A stretch of DNA of 64,000 nt from assembly GCF_000247815.1 (NCBI RefSeq), contig NC_021681.1, positions 13,950,013 to 14,014,012 of the forward strand, given 5' to 3'. Shown in pieces: positions 1-11,960 of this stretch. Origin of the DNA: Ficedula albicollis (taxonomy: Eukaryota > Chordata > Aves > Passeriformes > Muscicapidae). The notes beneath the pieces are model-generated. The model saw nothing but the letters and a program-made list of their open reading frames with translations. It was not told the DNA's origin and searched no databases. The translations under genes and the position numbers were made by a program. Each line of letters opens with the position of its first letter. Positions within the stretch are counted from its first letter, which is position 1.

Positions 1-3000
1 CAGCTCTGGACGTGGAGCCGTGGCACTTGCAGCACTGGGTGTTTGCTGGGAGCTCAGCTCGGTGCTAAGTCACTTTGTCAGATGTTTGGAAGAGGAAAGG
101 AGTTATCCTGGGCTGTGAGCAGGCTAATGCTAAATCCATAGCCAGCCAGGCTGTCAGAGAGTCTGGGCTGAGACAGTACATTCTGTACCTTCTCTTGGGA
201 TCTAAAAAAAACCCCAAAGTACAGCTGCAAGCAAGGAGCAGCTGGATTCCCTGGCTGAGGCAGCAGTGATGGTTGTAAGATATAACACTGCAGGTGGGCT
301 GCTGCCTGTGATGGAGCTTTTCAGTCCTCCTGTCTGAGTTTTCCTGGTTTGGTGGACTTCTCATGCAGGCAGGTGGCCCTGACTTGGAGACTTTACTTTT
401 TTCCAAGGGCTTTTGCCCTGAGGAAGCAGAGAGCTGGCCTCCGCAAAGGGCTCTGTTCCCCAGGCCCCTCAGGACTAAAGGCAGGAGAATTTGTGCCTAC
501 CATTTGTGCCATTGTGATGTCAATGCTGCCTGCCCACAGTCCTGCAAGCCCCAAACCCTGTGCACTTTAGATTTTAGACTATTTCAAGACTTTGACTTGA
601 TTTGTAGCAAGTGCTACAGTTCTAGGAATTGTTTGGTAGTGGCTGCCAAGAAGCAGCCAAATTACAGAACAAACAGGACCCGCAGGGAGCTGGAAGCAGA
701 ATTAATTTCAGGAATTCAGCTTTACCTCTGATTTTAAAAATTACCCAAGAAGGTCAAGAGTTGTGTCATTTACAACTATGAATATCATTAATATATAGGA
801 CCAGTCCAATTTATTCCCACTATGATGCAAACATGAAATGTAATTTAAAAGCAATAAATAAATTGGATAAGATCTGACAACTACAACTGTGCATTGATTA
901 TCACAAACAGTATTAATAATGTTAAGCAGCAGGTGAGCTTCTGTGATGGGAGAGCATCTCCTGTGTTCCTGAGAGTCCCATTGGCAGGCAAGAGTGTCCC
1001 AGAGCAGGCAGCCTGTGCTTCCAAGGTAGGCAGGAGACACTGCCAGAGAAGAGTTTATTAACAGTTTTTGATAGAAACCTGGCATTTTAGTGGTAATTAG
1101 GCCCACAGTGTTCTAGAGTGTCCCTGTGGATGGGTTGTCCTCCTTGCTGTACTGGTGCTGATAGAGAATGGTCTGACACACACAGGTTGTTGCTCTGCAC
1201 TGCCACCAGTGCCACATGTGTTTGATCTATAGAGGGAAGGAAGCTGATGTGACCCAGACAGGGGTTTATGGTCCCACCTCCATTTGGAAGATGACTTTAG
1301 CACTGGCGTGGGCTGTACAAATGTTTGGTGGTGAGGAGGGCCACTCTTGAAAATCTGTCCCACAGAAAGGTTTTTGCTCACAAGCTGTGTTCACAAGTTG
1401 TCATTTGTCATCTATTAAAGAGTTCCCATTTTTGGACTAAGTCCACATAGAAATGTCATCAGTGTGAATCAATTTGCTGCTCTAAATACAGGCCTTTTAA
1501 AAGTTTGGCATGCAGGCTGGGCTGTGGTAGAGACCAGCACATAATTTGCGCATTACGTGAGAAGTTTATTAAGGAATTACTGATGTCCTCATTGAAGAGG
1601 TCAGTCTGTTGCTTCATCAGTATTTTCCATGCCTGAGCTGGACCTTTCAGAGAAGGGTAAGATGGTCCTGGTGTGCATACCAACAGATCCTGCCCTTTGT
1701 CCTGGGATGGAAATTGGCATTGTTTTGCCCCAGGGTGACATTTTCCCCTGCAGGGCAAGGGGTACTGCTGTGTTGATGATGCCACTGTGCATCACTGGGT
1801 ACATGGTGCTCCTGAGAGGCATGGAGCTGGGATTTCCTAGATTGCACAAGCTCTTCAGCCTCAGCTAAGGTGCTGCGGAGTGGGCTGATACTGAACCTGC
1901 TGCCCTGGCTCTTTGAAGGGTTTAGCAATGACACATGGAAAATAAGCAATTAGCAACAAGGGCTGCTTTGTTGCAAAGCCTCTGAGCTCACCAGGCCGAG
2001 GTCCAGCTGCCAGGGCAGGAGGAGGGAGCTGTGTTGGGTGCTGCTCTGGGTGCAGCCCCGAGTGGTTGCCTCCCTTTGTGTGGCAGAAACTTGGAAGGGT
2101 CCACCTTCTTTGCAGCAATGCCTTTTGGAGGTGGGAGGAGAGAGAGGAAGGGGAGCTGGCCTTTTCCTGAGGGTTAATCTTAGTTGAACACAGTGATGGT
2201 AAGGGACTGTCAGCTGCCTGCCACAGTGAGGATTAGCCAAGAGGAGAAGGGTGCAGGGAAGTTTCTTGGCTGTGCTCTTTATGCTAAGAATGAAGGACCC
2301 TGAATGGACCATGCCCTCATTCCCATCACTCTCTCCTCCCCACTGCCCATACCCTCTCCCCCAGGCAGGACAGAAGCTGCTATCAGAGTCTCCCATTTGC
2401 TCTCTCCCATTTCAGGCACATCCCCTGTGCCCATCAGGACACTGCATACTTCACATTGCGGCTCCCATCCCATCTGCCTCTTTGACCAGGTCTCAGGCAC
2501 CACCAGGTGGGCAGCTCAGCCAGGGATTGCTAGGTGGGAGCACAGCCAGGTCCCGTGTTCTCCTGGCCCCCCAGGGAGTCCTGGCAGCACATGGAGCAGG
2601 GAGCAAGGTGCACTTGTGCCTCACTGCACAGGAGCAGTAGTGTTTGCCAGCTGGGCACATGCCTGCAGCTGGGGATAACGCCGGCAGCCATCCGTGTTCT
2701 GGCTCAGGAACTGAACATCGTATTTGGAGGTAGGAGAGCGTGCACTTGTTGTTTTAGTTGGTGCTTGGGCTGGCAGGGCTGCTGTTGGAGTGGCTCAGAG
2801 AGGGATGGCTGGCAGCCCGTGCTTCCCTTCTGCTTCAGGAGCCTCATGCCTGGCTGAATGGGGCTCAAGGTGTCCCAGCCCCTGCTCCTTGTGAGAGAGG
2901 CTTGCTGACAAAATGCATCCTCGGTACTGGCCTGTTGCTGCTGCTGCTGCCCATCCTGCTCTCCAGACAACTGCCCAAACTGGCAGCCCTTGGAAAGAGG

Positions 3001-6000
3001 TATGAGCAAATCAGTGAGCTCCAGCAGGGAGCTGAGTGTTTCTGGGATGCTTATTACATCCAGACTCTCGTAGATTCCCTATTTTTGTGGCTTTATCCCA
3101 TGAATGTTGGCATTGTTTCCCCTTTGGTGAGGAAGAGGCCATGCAGTCTTCCTCCCTGGGTACCATGCTGCATAGGCTCATGCAGTGCACACTGGCTGCA
3201 CCCTACAGCCTTCCAGGAGCATCCTGTAACCACAGGCACTCTGGGTCTGGCCTGGCATCTCGTTTCATTTCATGTCTTTTTGACCTGATTCCTTGATGCC
3301 CCAGATGCCTGTGTGGGGAGACACATTCCTGGAGATGTGGATGCATGGGGAAGGTCCACATCCTCAGCAGCAAGCCCATTGGCAGCTGCACAGCTGGAGA
3401 GGCAGGGTTGCAGCCTCTAGAACATCAGATGGGTGTAGGCACACAAGCCCAGTCTGCTACTTGTGGGGCAAGTGCTTTGAGCTTGCTGCTGATCTCCCAG
3501 CTAGCAGTAACCCCTGCATCTTGCCTTTCCTGCCAGCTCAGGCATGCTGCTTCTTTACCAGAGGTTTCTAGCTCAATCCCATGAAGTTGTCCCATAACCC
3601 AGAGCTGAAGTAAATGAGTGGAAGTTCACAAATTTGGACAAAGTCTTTCCCCCACTTGTCTGTCCCTTGCTGCACATGAAAACAGGAGAAGGCCCTACAG
3701 AACACAGCTGGTGGGTGGAGTGGTCCCACTGCCCTGGCAGCTGTCCCCAGCGAGGTGTGGAAGGGATGGATGGCAGCTCTGTGAGCGCCGGGCTGCGAGG
3801 CAGGGGAGCTGCGGCCGCAGCGCCCTGCGCTGGGCCAGCAAGGGAAGTCCTGCTGGAAGCAGCATTTTTTATCTGGGCTGCCTGGGCCTGGCCTTTGAAT
3901 GCTTGGAAATGCTCTTCTCCAGATGTTTCCTAGCACATGCCGGCTCTGTTTATAAACAGCTCCTCAAAGCACAGCCTGCTGGGTCTGCAGGCGGGCAGGC
4001 CCCACACGGCTCCTCTGCACCATGGCACGGGGTCTGGGGCCACAGGTCACCTCTGTCCCCTCCCGTCTAGATGGGTTGGAGCACTTAACAAAAGCCCCAC
4101 ATGCCTCCTCTTCCTTTCTTCTCCCTTTCTCCTGGCTAACAGCTTCCTGCCCCGATGCATCCTGGTGGTGCCAGCATCTCCAGCCTTCCTGCCCAGGCTT
4201 CTGGTGCTGGGGACACAGAGAGGAGGGCACACTGCCCTGCCTGAACTGCCTGGTCCCTGGGACGTCCTGGACACTCCAGGGGCTTGGGTCAGGGAGACAT
4301 TTCCACTGCATCCAGTTGGGGTTCAGTTCCTTGATGATTGTCTCAAGGGCACATCCTGACAGCACATTCATCCAGGCCCTGGAGTTTTCCCCTTACGTTT
4401 TGCCGAAATTTGAGGTGGGTGCCAAGGGGTGATGTCAGGCAGGACAGAGTGGAGTGGGTGCAGGATGTGTCAGCTGTTTGGCTGGTTGTTGTGCTTTTCC
4501 AGCCCCATCGCCTCTGAAGAGAACAATACTCTCATACTCGTCACTCCTTCCACTTCTAGCTGTTGGAGGTGCCTTTCAGCCGTGCTCATGTCTGTCCTGG
4601 CTCCTACAGGACAGCACCAAAACCTGCCTGAAAGACAAAAGCCAAGAAAAATCCTGTCTGAACAGCTGCCAGTGGCCCTGCCAGGATACCTTTCCCTTGG
4701 TTGGCCTGAGCCCAGCAGGGGCAAGGTTGTGCTCAGCTGTGAGCAGGTTCCCCAGTCATGGGCACTGCGGAGCCACTTGCAGCGCATCACATCCTGGATC
4801 TCAGCTCACATCACTCCCTGCGGATGGCCCTGCCCTCTCTGCCTGCCCCACACCCCACACAGGGCCGGGAGAGGACAGCCCTGTCACAGCCAGCACTGGG
4901 AGGAAGGGCTGAACAATTGCTGCTTGTCAGTCTGCCTCCTCTTCCTGTAGGAAAGGGCACGCTATCAGCCATCCACGAGTCATCTGGGGAGCGGCATTGC
5001 TGGAAACTCAGTCACATGATACAGATTTGCTTTAGCTCCACCATGGCCTGGCAATGACAAAGGCCTGGGTGCTTGCAATTTTTTTATCCTGGCTGCTTGC
5101 AGTGGCTGTAATCTTGTCCCTTAGCTTGGGCAGCATGCTTAGTTGGAGGTAAAAATGTGAAAGGAATCAGCTTCACTGCTGTGGAGCTGGAAATGTGCTC
5201 CCCTCTGTGGCACTGCTTATCCTCTCCCTCCTGCCAGCTTCCAGCCTTACATTCTGGGCAGGGGGATGGCTTTCTTAGCACTGCTGGGGAAAGCAGAGAG
5301 CAGAGGATGCAGAGGTGGGCTTGAGCCACTCCCTGGATCTGAGCACTGCAGGAGGCTGATTGGTGCATGGCTGGTGCTTGTCTTTGCAAGTTGAGCTTCC
5401 CTCTAATGCTGCATGGAGAATGTTCCTTTTCTAAGGAGCAACCCATCCATGAGTTGTCCTTGCCTCAAGACACAGCTGCTCTTTGCAGAGGCAGAGCCCT
5501 TTATCCTTTCCCCACCCTTTAGATTCAACAAACACTGCTGCCTATGAGCTCTGATGAGGCAGCCCATCCTCCACCCCCCTTCCTTGGGAAGCATGGATAC
5601 TGACTCAAGACTGAGCCCTTCTTCCACGGAAAACTGGCACTTGGAAAAAACATTTCTGTTCTAAATCATGTGAAAGGGAGTGGTGTAAAGACTCTTAATG
5701 AAATGGGAAATATCAGTGCTTTAATGGAAAGTTTTAAGGAAGTGATGCTGCATGATGCTTGTAGTTCTCCAGATCAGGAAATAAAAAAGATATTCACAGT
5801 TGACATCATTAATAGAGCCACATTTTCTGCTGGGGTAATTGTGCTGGTTGCTGTTGAATCCTGGCAGTCACCTTGATCCAGAGCATAGGCCAGAAGGATG
5901 GATTTGATAGCCTGATCTCTGTACAAGCTGTGAGAGTGTCTGAGCAAGTGGGAGCCAGACACATCTTCTTAGAAGAAAAATTTAAATGTAAATGCTTGCA

Positions 6001-6825
6001 GTGGGAGCATTGCTTCTGGAGCTGTCCCAGGGGCAAATGTCCCTGCATCTTTCTTACATCTGAGGGAGTTTCAGCTTCCAAGCATGGGACCACATTAAAC
6101 ATGTGGGTGCTAAATCTACCAACAAGTTCTCGTTAACTTGAGCTGCATGGAGACTTGGATGGTGTCTGATAGGTTTGAAGAGGAGCAAGTGGCAGTCTTG
6201 GCTTATTCTTTCTAGCAGTGTTTCTCCATGACATCTTCACAGCAAGGTGCAAAAACCCCATAACTTTACCTTAAGCGAGAGGGCTGGAAGGAGAGAGCAG
6301 TGCTGGCAGCCCTGGGCTGTGAGATGGTGTTGGGGGTCACGGGTCCCTCCTCTGAAACAACAGGCTCAGATTGCTCTCAGGTGCTCAGCTTTGCAGCAGA
6401 GGATGCTGTTTGAGGGAAGAAGACACTCTGAATGGCAGCATTTTTGGGGGAGCAGATCCAGCCACTTGGGGAATAGCATGGGATTAATTCAATTCCTGCA
6501 AGTGGGAGCAGCCTGTGTGTGTATGGTGAGGTATATTCTCTGACACAGGACTGAGAAAGAAGACAAAGAAATTTCTGGGCTGCTTGCTTAGGTAATTGAA
6601 ATTAGGACACTTCTGGTGGTTCACCCAAGGCACTGGGGATGTGGTTTTGTCTCTGCACAGCCGTGTGAGCAGTCACACGATCCTGTGTCCACTTGGCTCA
6701 CCAGAATTATGCTAGTGAAACAAAAGGGGCTTTAGGAGATGGTAAGCAGCATGGTTTGAAGTCTGGGCAATATCCTGTGCAGGGGGATGGAGAAAAGGGC
6801 AGCCTGTGAAGCACTGGCTGTTCTG

Positions 6826-6988
6826 AGAAGCTGGGCAGTTCCAGACAGAAGATAAGCGTGGTGAGATCCCTTGGGTGGGTGGTAGGTCCTGTGCTGTGAT
6901 CCTGACTAGAAGCTGGGCAGTTCCAGACAGAAGATAAGCATGGTGAGATCCCTTGGGTGGGTGGTAGATCCTGTGCTGTGATCCTGAC
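6826..6988. repeat. 82-bp tandem duplication in the intron before the last XXYLT1 exon
   Basis: An 81-base segment at 6826-6906, running from agaagctgggcagttcc to gtgatcctgac, is repeated almost exactly at 6908-6988. I see only two or three differences: gcgtgg against gcatgg, and gtaggtcc against gtagatcc. Near identity implies a recent duplication. The second copy ends 76 bases upstream of the acceptor AG, so it lies close to the zone where branch points occur. Confidence 0.95.
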
Positions 6989-7045
6989 CTGCCCAGACTT
7001 GAGGTGGCTGCTCTTCAGGCTGCACTCCCTGACATCCCTGTGCCT

Positions 7046-7064
7046 GTTCTTCCTCTCTTTCCAG
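7046..7064 (+). promoter_or_regulatory. XXYLT1: Splice acceptor of the XXYLT1 terminal exon
   Basis: A pyrimidine-rich stretch (ttcttcctctctttccag) ends in AG at 7063-7064, a textbook acceptor. The next base completes a codon begun in the previous exon. From 7066 the reading frame gives uninterrupted XXYLT1 sequence, so this boundary fits both the splice consensus and the protein. Confidence 0.93.
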
Positions 7065-7461
7065 GCACACCTTCTGGCAGTATCGCCGTGAGAACCCCCA
7101 AACCAAAGTGGGGGAGCCCCCTCCTGATGGGCTGCCAGGCTTCAACAGTGGTGTCCTGCTCCTGAACCTGGAAGCCATGAGGCAGTCCAAGCTCTACAAC
7201 CAGCTGCTGGAGCCCACCATGGTGCAGAAGCTGACAGAGAAGTACCACTTCAAGGGCCACCTTGGGGACCAGGATTTCTTCACTATGGTGGGGATGGAGC
7301 ATCCAGAGCTTTTCCATGTGCTTGACTGCACGTGGAACCGGCAGCTTTGCACATGGTGGAGGGACCATGGATATGGTGATGTGTTTGACCAGTACTTCCA
7401 GTGTGAGGGGGAGGTCAGAATTTACCATGGGAACTGCAACACCCCAATCCCTGAAGACTAA
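7065..7461 (+). CDS. XXYLT1: Xyloside xylosyltransferase 1, terminal coding exon (partial gene)
   Basis: XXYLT1 is an ER-membrane, Mn-dependent GT8-type glycosyltransferase. It adds a second xylose, alpha-1,3-linked, to the O-linked xylose-glucose on EGF repeats of Notch and similar proteins. This exon encodes about 131 residues, the C-terminal third of a protein of about 390. After one base finishing a split codon, the frame at 7066 starts HTFWQYRRENPQ. It continues through a GT8-like FNSGVLLLNLEAMRQS segment, GHLGDQDFF, the cysteine-bearing LDCTWNRQLCTWWRDHGYGDVF, and ends IYHGNCNTPIPED followed by TAA at 7459-7461. The match to vertebrate XXYLT1 is from recognition and includes the exact C-terminus. 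By analogy with other GT8 enzymes, the His of YHGN probably contacts metal or UDP; this is inference. The earlier exons with the membrane anchor and DxD motif lie outside the window. No frameshift or internal stop is seen. The next gene, FAM43A, converges from the other strand. Confidence 0.97.
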
Positions 7462-8081
7462 GGCACCCACTGCCCCAAGGGACAGCTCTGACTGCAGCAA
7501 GACCTGCAAAGCCATAGTGGCTGCACTATCAGTCCCTCAGGAAGCGTGACCAGCTCTGATCCAGCATAATCCAGGGATCCCAAGAGCATTCAGTATCCTA
7601 CTGCCTGTAGCCTCACCCTCCAAGAGGAAGGGCAGTTCAGCTGTTGGAACAGGACATCCACAGCCACTGTGTCCAGGGCTCAGCTCCTGGCTCTGCTTGA
7701 TGAAATCCATGGTGCCCATCTGTGCCTCAGCTGCTGGGGCATGGGGACAGCCGAGGGGCCATCAGAGACTGCTGCTTTTGCACTAGGCAGGGTCCAGCTC
7801 CCTGGGTGCTGTGCAGCTTTGCCTTGTCTGATGGTCAGCAGGAGTCCCCAGCAAGCAGTTGTGTTTCATTTGTCATTCCTCGGTGGCCCATTTCTGCACC
7901 TCATGCAGAGAATTGGTCTGGTCCCTCCGGAGAGCAGACACTGTCCTCAGGTCATATTCCTTTTGAAGCATTCCAGAAAGGCAAGAGGGCTTCAAAGACT
8001 GAAAAGGTTCAAATTGGGTTACTTACAAACAAAAAATGAATGCTAGATAAGCTTTCAAGCCTTCTGTTAGTTTTTCTTAGC

Positions 8082-8087
8082 AATAAA
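8082..8087 (+). terminator. XXYLT1: Poly(A) signal AATAAA, proximal candidate for XXYLT1
   Basis: A canonical AATAAA lies 621 bases after the stop codon. It is followed within about 40 bases by a GT-rich stretch (tgttcagtgagtgtgtag), as expected of a downstream element. Confidence 0.65.
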
Positions 8088-8179
8088 AGCTTTACTGCCC
8101 TATGTTGTCCTAGAAGTGTTCAGTGAGTGTGTAGCAATAGATTCATTTTTCTAGCTTTGCCTTTAACCTTTCATATGAG

Positions 8180-8185
8180 AATAAA
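8180..8185 (+). terminator. XXYLT1: Poly(A) signal AATAAA, distal candidate for XXYLT1
   Basis: A second canonical AATAAA lies 98 bases beyond the first. It is followed by a T/GT-rich downstream stretch at about 8208-8222. Either signal, or both, could be used. Confidence 0.6.
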
Positions 8186-8667
8186 GCTGCAGATGTCAGA
8201 CACGCTCAGCTGTTTTTCTGTGGCACAACTGAAGTCCTGTGCAATAGGAGGTTTCCTGCTCTTATCATGACTTAAAAGTAGCTGATGTGTATCTGCTGGG
8301 CAGTTGAGTGTGGTGTCCCACATAGCTTATCCCACATCTGTCCCATGTGATTAATGCAAATAGACAAGCTGGATTTTTAAAGATCATCACGACTGTGGCC
8401 AGGATTGGTTTGGAAGGAGCTGGGAACTGCCTGTGCTGTGGATGAGTGAGCTGCAGGCTGAGCACACTGCTCCTTGAATAAATGCTGCCTCGGTGAGCCC
8501 TGCAGGGGTCTGTGTCAGGGACTGCACGGCTCATTAACCACCTCCAGCCCAGCCCAGCTTGTTTTGCACCCCATGTGTGCATCTGTGTGATGTGCATGTG
8601 CAAGAGAGGGGCGTGGGCACCTGATTGTGGCTTAACCTAATAATAACACAGGATATGTGCCAGGAGT

Positions 8668-8811
8668 GTCCTGGGCTCCTTCCCCCATGCCCATGAATGA
8701 ACTTACTGGGAGAGAGGCTCTCTTCCCTCAAACTGATGAGTCCTGGGCTCCTTCCCCCATGCCCATGAATGAATTTATTGGTAGAGAGGCTCACTTCCCT
8801 CAAACTGATGA
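8668..8811. repeat. 72-bp tandem duplication
   Basis: The unit beginning gtcctgggctccttccccc and ending ctcaaactgatga occurs at 8668-8739 and again at 8740-8811, with a few substitutions (acttactgggag against atttattggtag, ctctctt against ctcactt). It lies about 480 bases past the predicted end of XXYLT1. Confidence 0.95.
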
Positions 8812-9287
8812 GCAGAGGCAGCAGGCTGTGGTATGAGCTGCATCCTGAACCCTGCCCTGTCTGATGTGCTAACTAATCAATTTCCAAATACCACAAAACC
8901 TTGTCCATAAGTACTTTGTCATCCCCAGGGAAGGAACAGCAAAGAAGTGATTAAAGGTGAGGGAAAGACACAGTGCCCTGCTGTGTTAGACTCCTATTTT
9001 CACCAAAAAACAAGGTGATCCAGCCTCTTTGTTCAGGGCAAGGCAGCCAGCCTTGCTGGAGGCTGCAGAGGGGCAGGATTTGGGGCAGGTGATGCACTGT
9101 GCTGATGCACCCTGAAGGATGGGGAGGATTACTGGTGCTTACTGGTCAGGTCTCACTGGTGGCACCAGTGAAACAAGGGGCTTCACGTGCCAGGGCGGGA
9201 CCTTGCCATCAGTTTGGAAATGGCCATGCTGGAAATACAGACCAGGCTGCTTGTGTCACCAGCACGGGGAGGGGTGGGATGATGAAA

Positions 9288-9424
9288 AAACGTGGTCTTT
9301 ACTGGGGACTGAGCAGCTCTGGGGTGTCTGTGGGTGTCAGTAAACGTGGTCTTTACTGGGGACTGAGCAGCTCAGGGGTGGCTGTGGGTGTCAGGAGCAG
9401 CTCTGGGGTGTCTGTGGGTGTCAG
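9288..9424. repeat. 54-bp tandem repeat, two copies plus a 30-bp partial
   Basis: The unit aaacgtggtctttactgggg...ggtgtcagt starts at 9288 and again at 9342. A third, partial copy (gagcagctctggggtgtctg...gtgtcag) occupies 9395-9424. Copy 2 differs by ctcagggg for ctctgggg and ggctgtgg for tgtctgtgg. Confidence 0.93.
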
Positions 9425-9824
9425 TGCTGGCCCAAAAGCACCATGATGGGAGCTGCAGGTGAAACCTTGGTAGACAGGTCTGTGTGGGGCCAGGTGCCCT
9501 CCATGCCCCACAATCATCCCTGTAGCTGGGCCAGGCATTGTGCCCCCTCTACCTGCAGCCAGGGAATGCTCTCCATAGGGTTGGGAGCATTCCTCCTTCT
9601 CTATGGAGTCCCAGATTCTATGCTGGAGAACACCTACATGTGGCCACTATGCCCCTAAGGCTGAAACCTTTTGCTTAGGTATTTTTCAAAAAATAAATTC
9701 CTTTTTTTGTTGTTGTTGTTCAAAATCACAGTGTAGTGAGAGACTCACTGCATTTTTTTTTCCCAGCCAGGAAAAGCGTAGTTAAACGCAGCAATTAGCA
9801 GAGCGTTATTGGTTTTCCCCAGGC

Positions 9825-9960
9825 AGCCCAGAGAGCCCCGTGGCACAGCCCCCTGCAGCAGCGCCAGCCCCGTCCGGAGCCCGGGGCCGTGGCTGAGCGG
9901 CGAGCACCGCGCCGTGCTATTTATAGACCCCGCACGTAGCTGCCTGTGTAATTATCTCCC
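9825..9960. promoter_or_regulatory. GC-rich patch with a perfect MEF2/TATA-like box (hypothesis)
   Basis: A short CpG-containing island (ccccgtccggagcccggggccg...gcggcgagcaccgcgccg) stands out from its AT-richer surroundings. It ends in CTATTTATAG at 9917-9926, a perfect MEF2 consensus that could also serve as a TATA box. An AT-rich TGTAATTATCT follows. It could be an enhancer or an unannotated promoter. No coding sequence is recognisable on either side. Confidence 0.3.
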
Positions 9961-10400
9961 CTTCATGCCCTGCTGATTGCAGGCTCTAATGAGCTCAGCC
10001 GTAGAGAGCGCCGTGGCAGCCTGGGGGCTCTGCCTTTTCCAAGGGTGCTGCTCTGGGGCAGCAGCAGAGCTCGCTGTGCATCCCTGAGGGCACTGCCTGC
10101 CCAGCAGCCCTCACCCCACTGGCAGTTCTGGATAAGTGCCCAGTCGGCATTTCCTTTCGTTCCTGGAAAATGAGGACTCTCCTTCCCAGTCCTTCTTTGC
10201 CCTCCTGCACCCTCCTGGTGCTGCTCATCCTCAGCCAGGTGTTGCTCCAGGCACACAAGTTCAGAGCTGAGCATCCTCTCCTGGTCCTGTGATGCTGGCC
10301 CAAGGCCAGAACAACCAGCACTTAGCAGCTGCCAGCACAATCACGGTGAAAGATGCCCAGAAACCATTAGAGAGCACTGGGGATTTGCTGTGGTGACCCT

Positions 10401-10421
10401 GCAGCAGCAGCAGCAGCAGCA
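10401..10421. repeat. (GCA)7 microsatellite
   Basis: Seven perfect GCA units. It is not in a recognisable coding context. A similar shorter tract lies at 14813-14829. Confidence 0.9.
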
Positions 10422-11699
10422 CTGGGACTGACAGGCAGCTCCTGGTCTCCAGAGGGCTGGCACTGTGTCCTTGGGCCAGCACTGGCCCCCTGCCTAGCAA
10501 AGGGCACCTGCAGACTCCAGAGCCCGGTTATGGGTTGGTTGGAGCCCCTCTGGAGATGCAGCAGGCTCAAGGCAGCCCTTGGTGAGTGGCAGGTGTGAGC
10601 ATGCTGCTATGACACACAGCAATGGGAGGACACAGCTGTGGGGAGCAGGAGACCAGTCCCACCAGCACAGGCGAGGGATGGGGCACATTGCACCCACGGG
10701 AGAGCTGCAGTGATCTCTGCAAGGACATGCTGGGCTTTATCCTGAGGTTACTCAGCCCACAGCTCCTCCATCACAGATTCCTGCTCCTTGTCTTCTCACC
10801 TGCTGGCTCACAGCAAAGTGCTGCTCATGTCAAGAGCCCCTGGTTGTCCAGGGTGGAGGAGATGGGAGAGCAAAGGGGTCTCCTTTGTAGAAGTTCAGGC
10901 TGTGGAAAATAGCTCTCTAGCTTAAGCTTTAGGGGAGAATTCAGTTTCTTGTGCCATTCAGGATTCATGAGAAATTGCATGTAGAGAAAACAGTATTCGT
11001 GATTTTCTGCCCAGCTTTGCTTCCAGCCCTGTGCTGGAGCTGCATGAGATTTTTGCTCTCCTCTCCTGCATTTCATAACACCATCAGTGTTTATTCTCTT
11101 ACTCATTTGTACTTCTTTTCCATTTGAAATAATCAATTGTTGGTATAAACTCACCTAGGGAGCAATTACTGTGAGCCTAACCCAAACAGGCGCTGGGGTG
11201 CTCCATTAAGCAATATCACCTCCCTCTCTCTGGGCTGATCCCAGAGGATACATTATTTACTTTTCAGCTGTGCTATTCATACCAAGCGCACTTCGGTCAG
11301 CGTGCCAAGAATAACACAAAGCCTAACAACGGCCTTCAGCGCTAAGATGGAGTTTCTGACTTTACAAAGCAAAAAAATAAAAAGCCAACCTATTATTTTG
11401 CCTTTGCTGAGAAATGCCTGGCAGCAGCAGAGAAGGCAGGGGCCAGAACCACCCCTCTGCCTTCAACAGAGCCATGGGCAGCATGAAGTCTGTCTTGAGG
11501 GACACAGAAAATGGCATTTAAAAAAAAGAACCACACAAAACCCTGGAACGCGGGTCGGCAACTGCCTGCTTTTCCTTTTAATACTGATTTTATTAGGTTG
11601 CTGCAGTGTTTTGTGAGTGTTTCCTCAAAAGCTTTGCAGAGCCATGGAGGGACACTTTTCCCAGCACCTGCAGATATTTCAGCCAGGTTTTTAGTATCT

Positions 11700-11960
11700 C
11701 TATCTCTGACTATCACAAGCCTTTGCAGATTTAATTACTAATTGCAAAGAAGTTGCTGCCCGGTCCTATAGCGTTTTCATTGCCAGCAGGGTTTGCTTTG
11801 TCCAGTTCTCTTCTGGAAATTATTTATTCACTAATCAGCTGCTAACAAGGGAAGCACTTGGAGCAAATTACCTTCCTGAGGTACTTCATTGGCATTAGCT
11901 GTATTGTACTGAAAGTCTCAATGTTAATTTAGACAATTTGCCTACCTGAAGAAAAAGCTG
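11700..11960. promoter_or_regulatory. AT-rich candidate conserved noncoding element (hypothesis)
   Basis: The segment is AT-rich and non-repetitive. It carries clustered homeodomain-core motifs, for example TTAATTACTAATTG at 11731-11744, then GAAATTATTTATTCACTAATCAG and AATGTTAATTTAGACAATTT. The composition resembles vertebrate developmental enhancers. Conservation cannot be tested here. Confidence 0.25.

Larger units (their letters stand above)
1..7064 (+). other. XXYLT1: 3' part of the last intron of XXYLT1
   Basis: The terminal XXYLT1 exon begins at 7065 after a clear acceptor, so the sequence to its left is intron. I looked for the preceding XXYLT1 exon on the + strand and recognised nothing. 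The many short open frames here have no recognisable domains and overlap on both strands. Visible structure is limited to a small CpG-rich patch near 3786-3840, containing a NotI-type GCGGCCGC at 3811-3818, and an 82-bp tandem duplication just before the exon. No RNA gene or clear transposon was seen. Confidence 0.8.
7462..8205 (+). other. XXYLT1: XXYLT1 3' UTR (predicted)
   Basis: Sequence following the XXYLT1 stop codon, up to just beyond the second of two poly(A) signals. It becomes AT-rich towards its end (about 8020-8200), as many 3' UTRs do. The 3' boundary is inferred from the signals and the T/GT-rich stretch after 8205 (ctgtttttctgtgg). No transcript evidence is available here. Confidence 0.7.

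Noticed and set aside
1..7064. An upstream XXYLT1 exon within the window
   Set aside because: I looked for XXYLT1-like sequence in the + strand frames and recognised none; the earlier exons lie outside the window.
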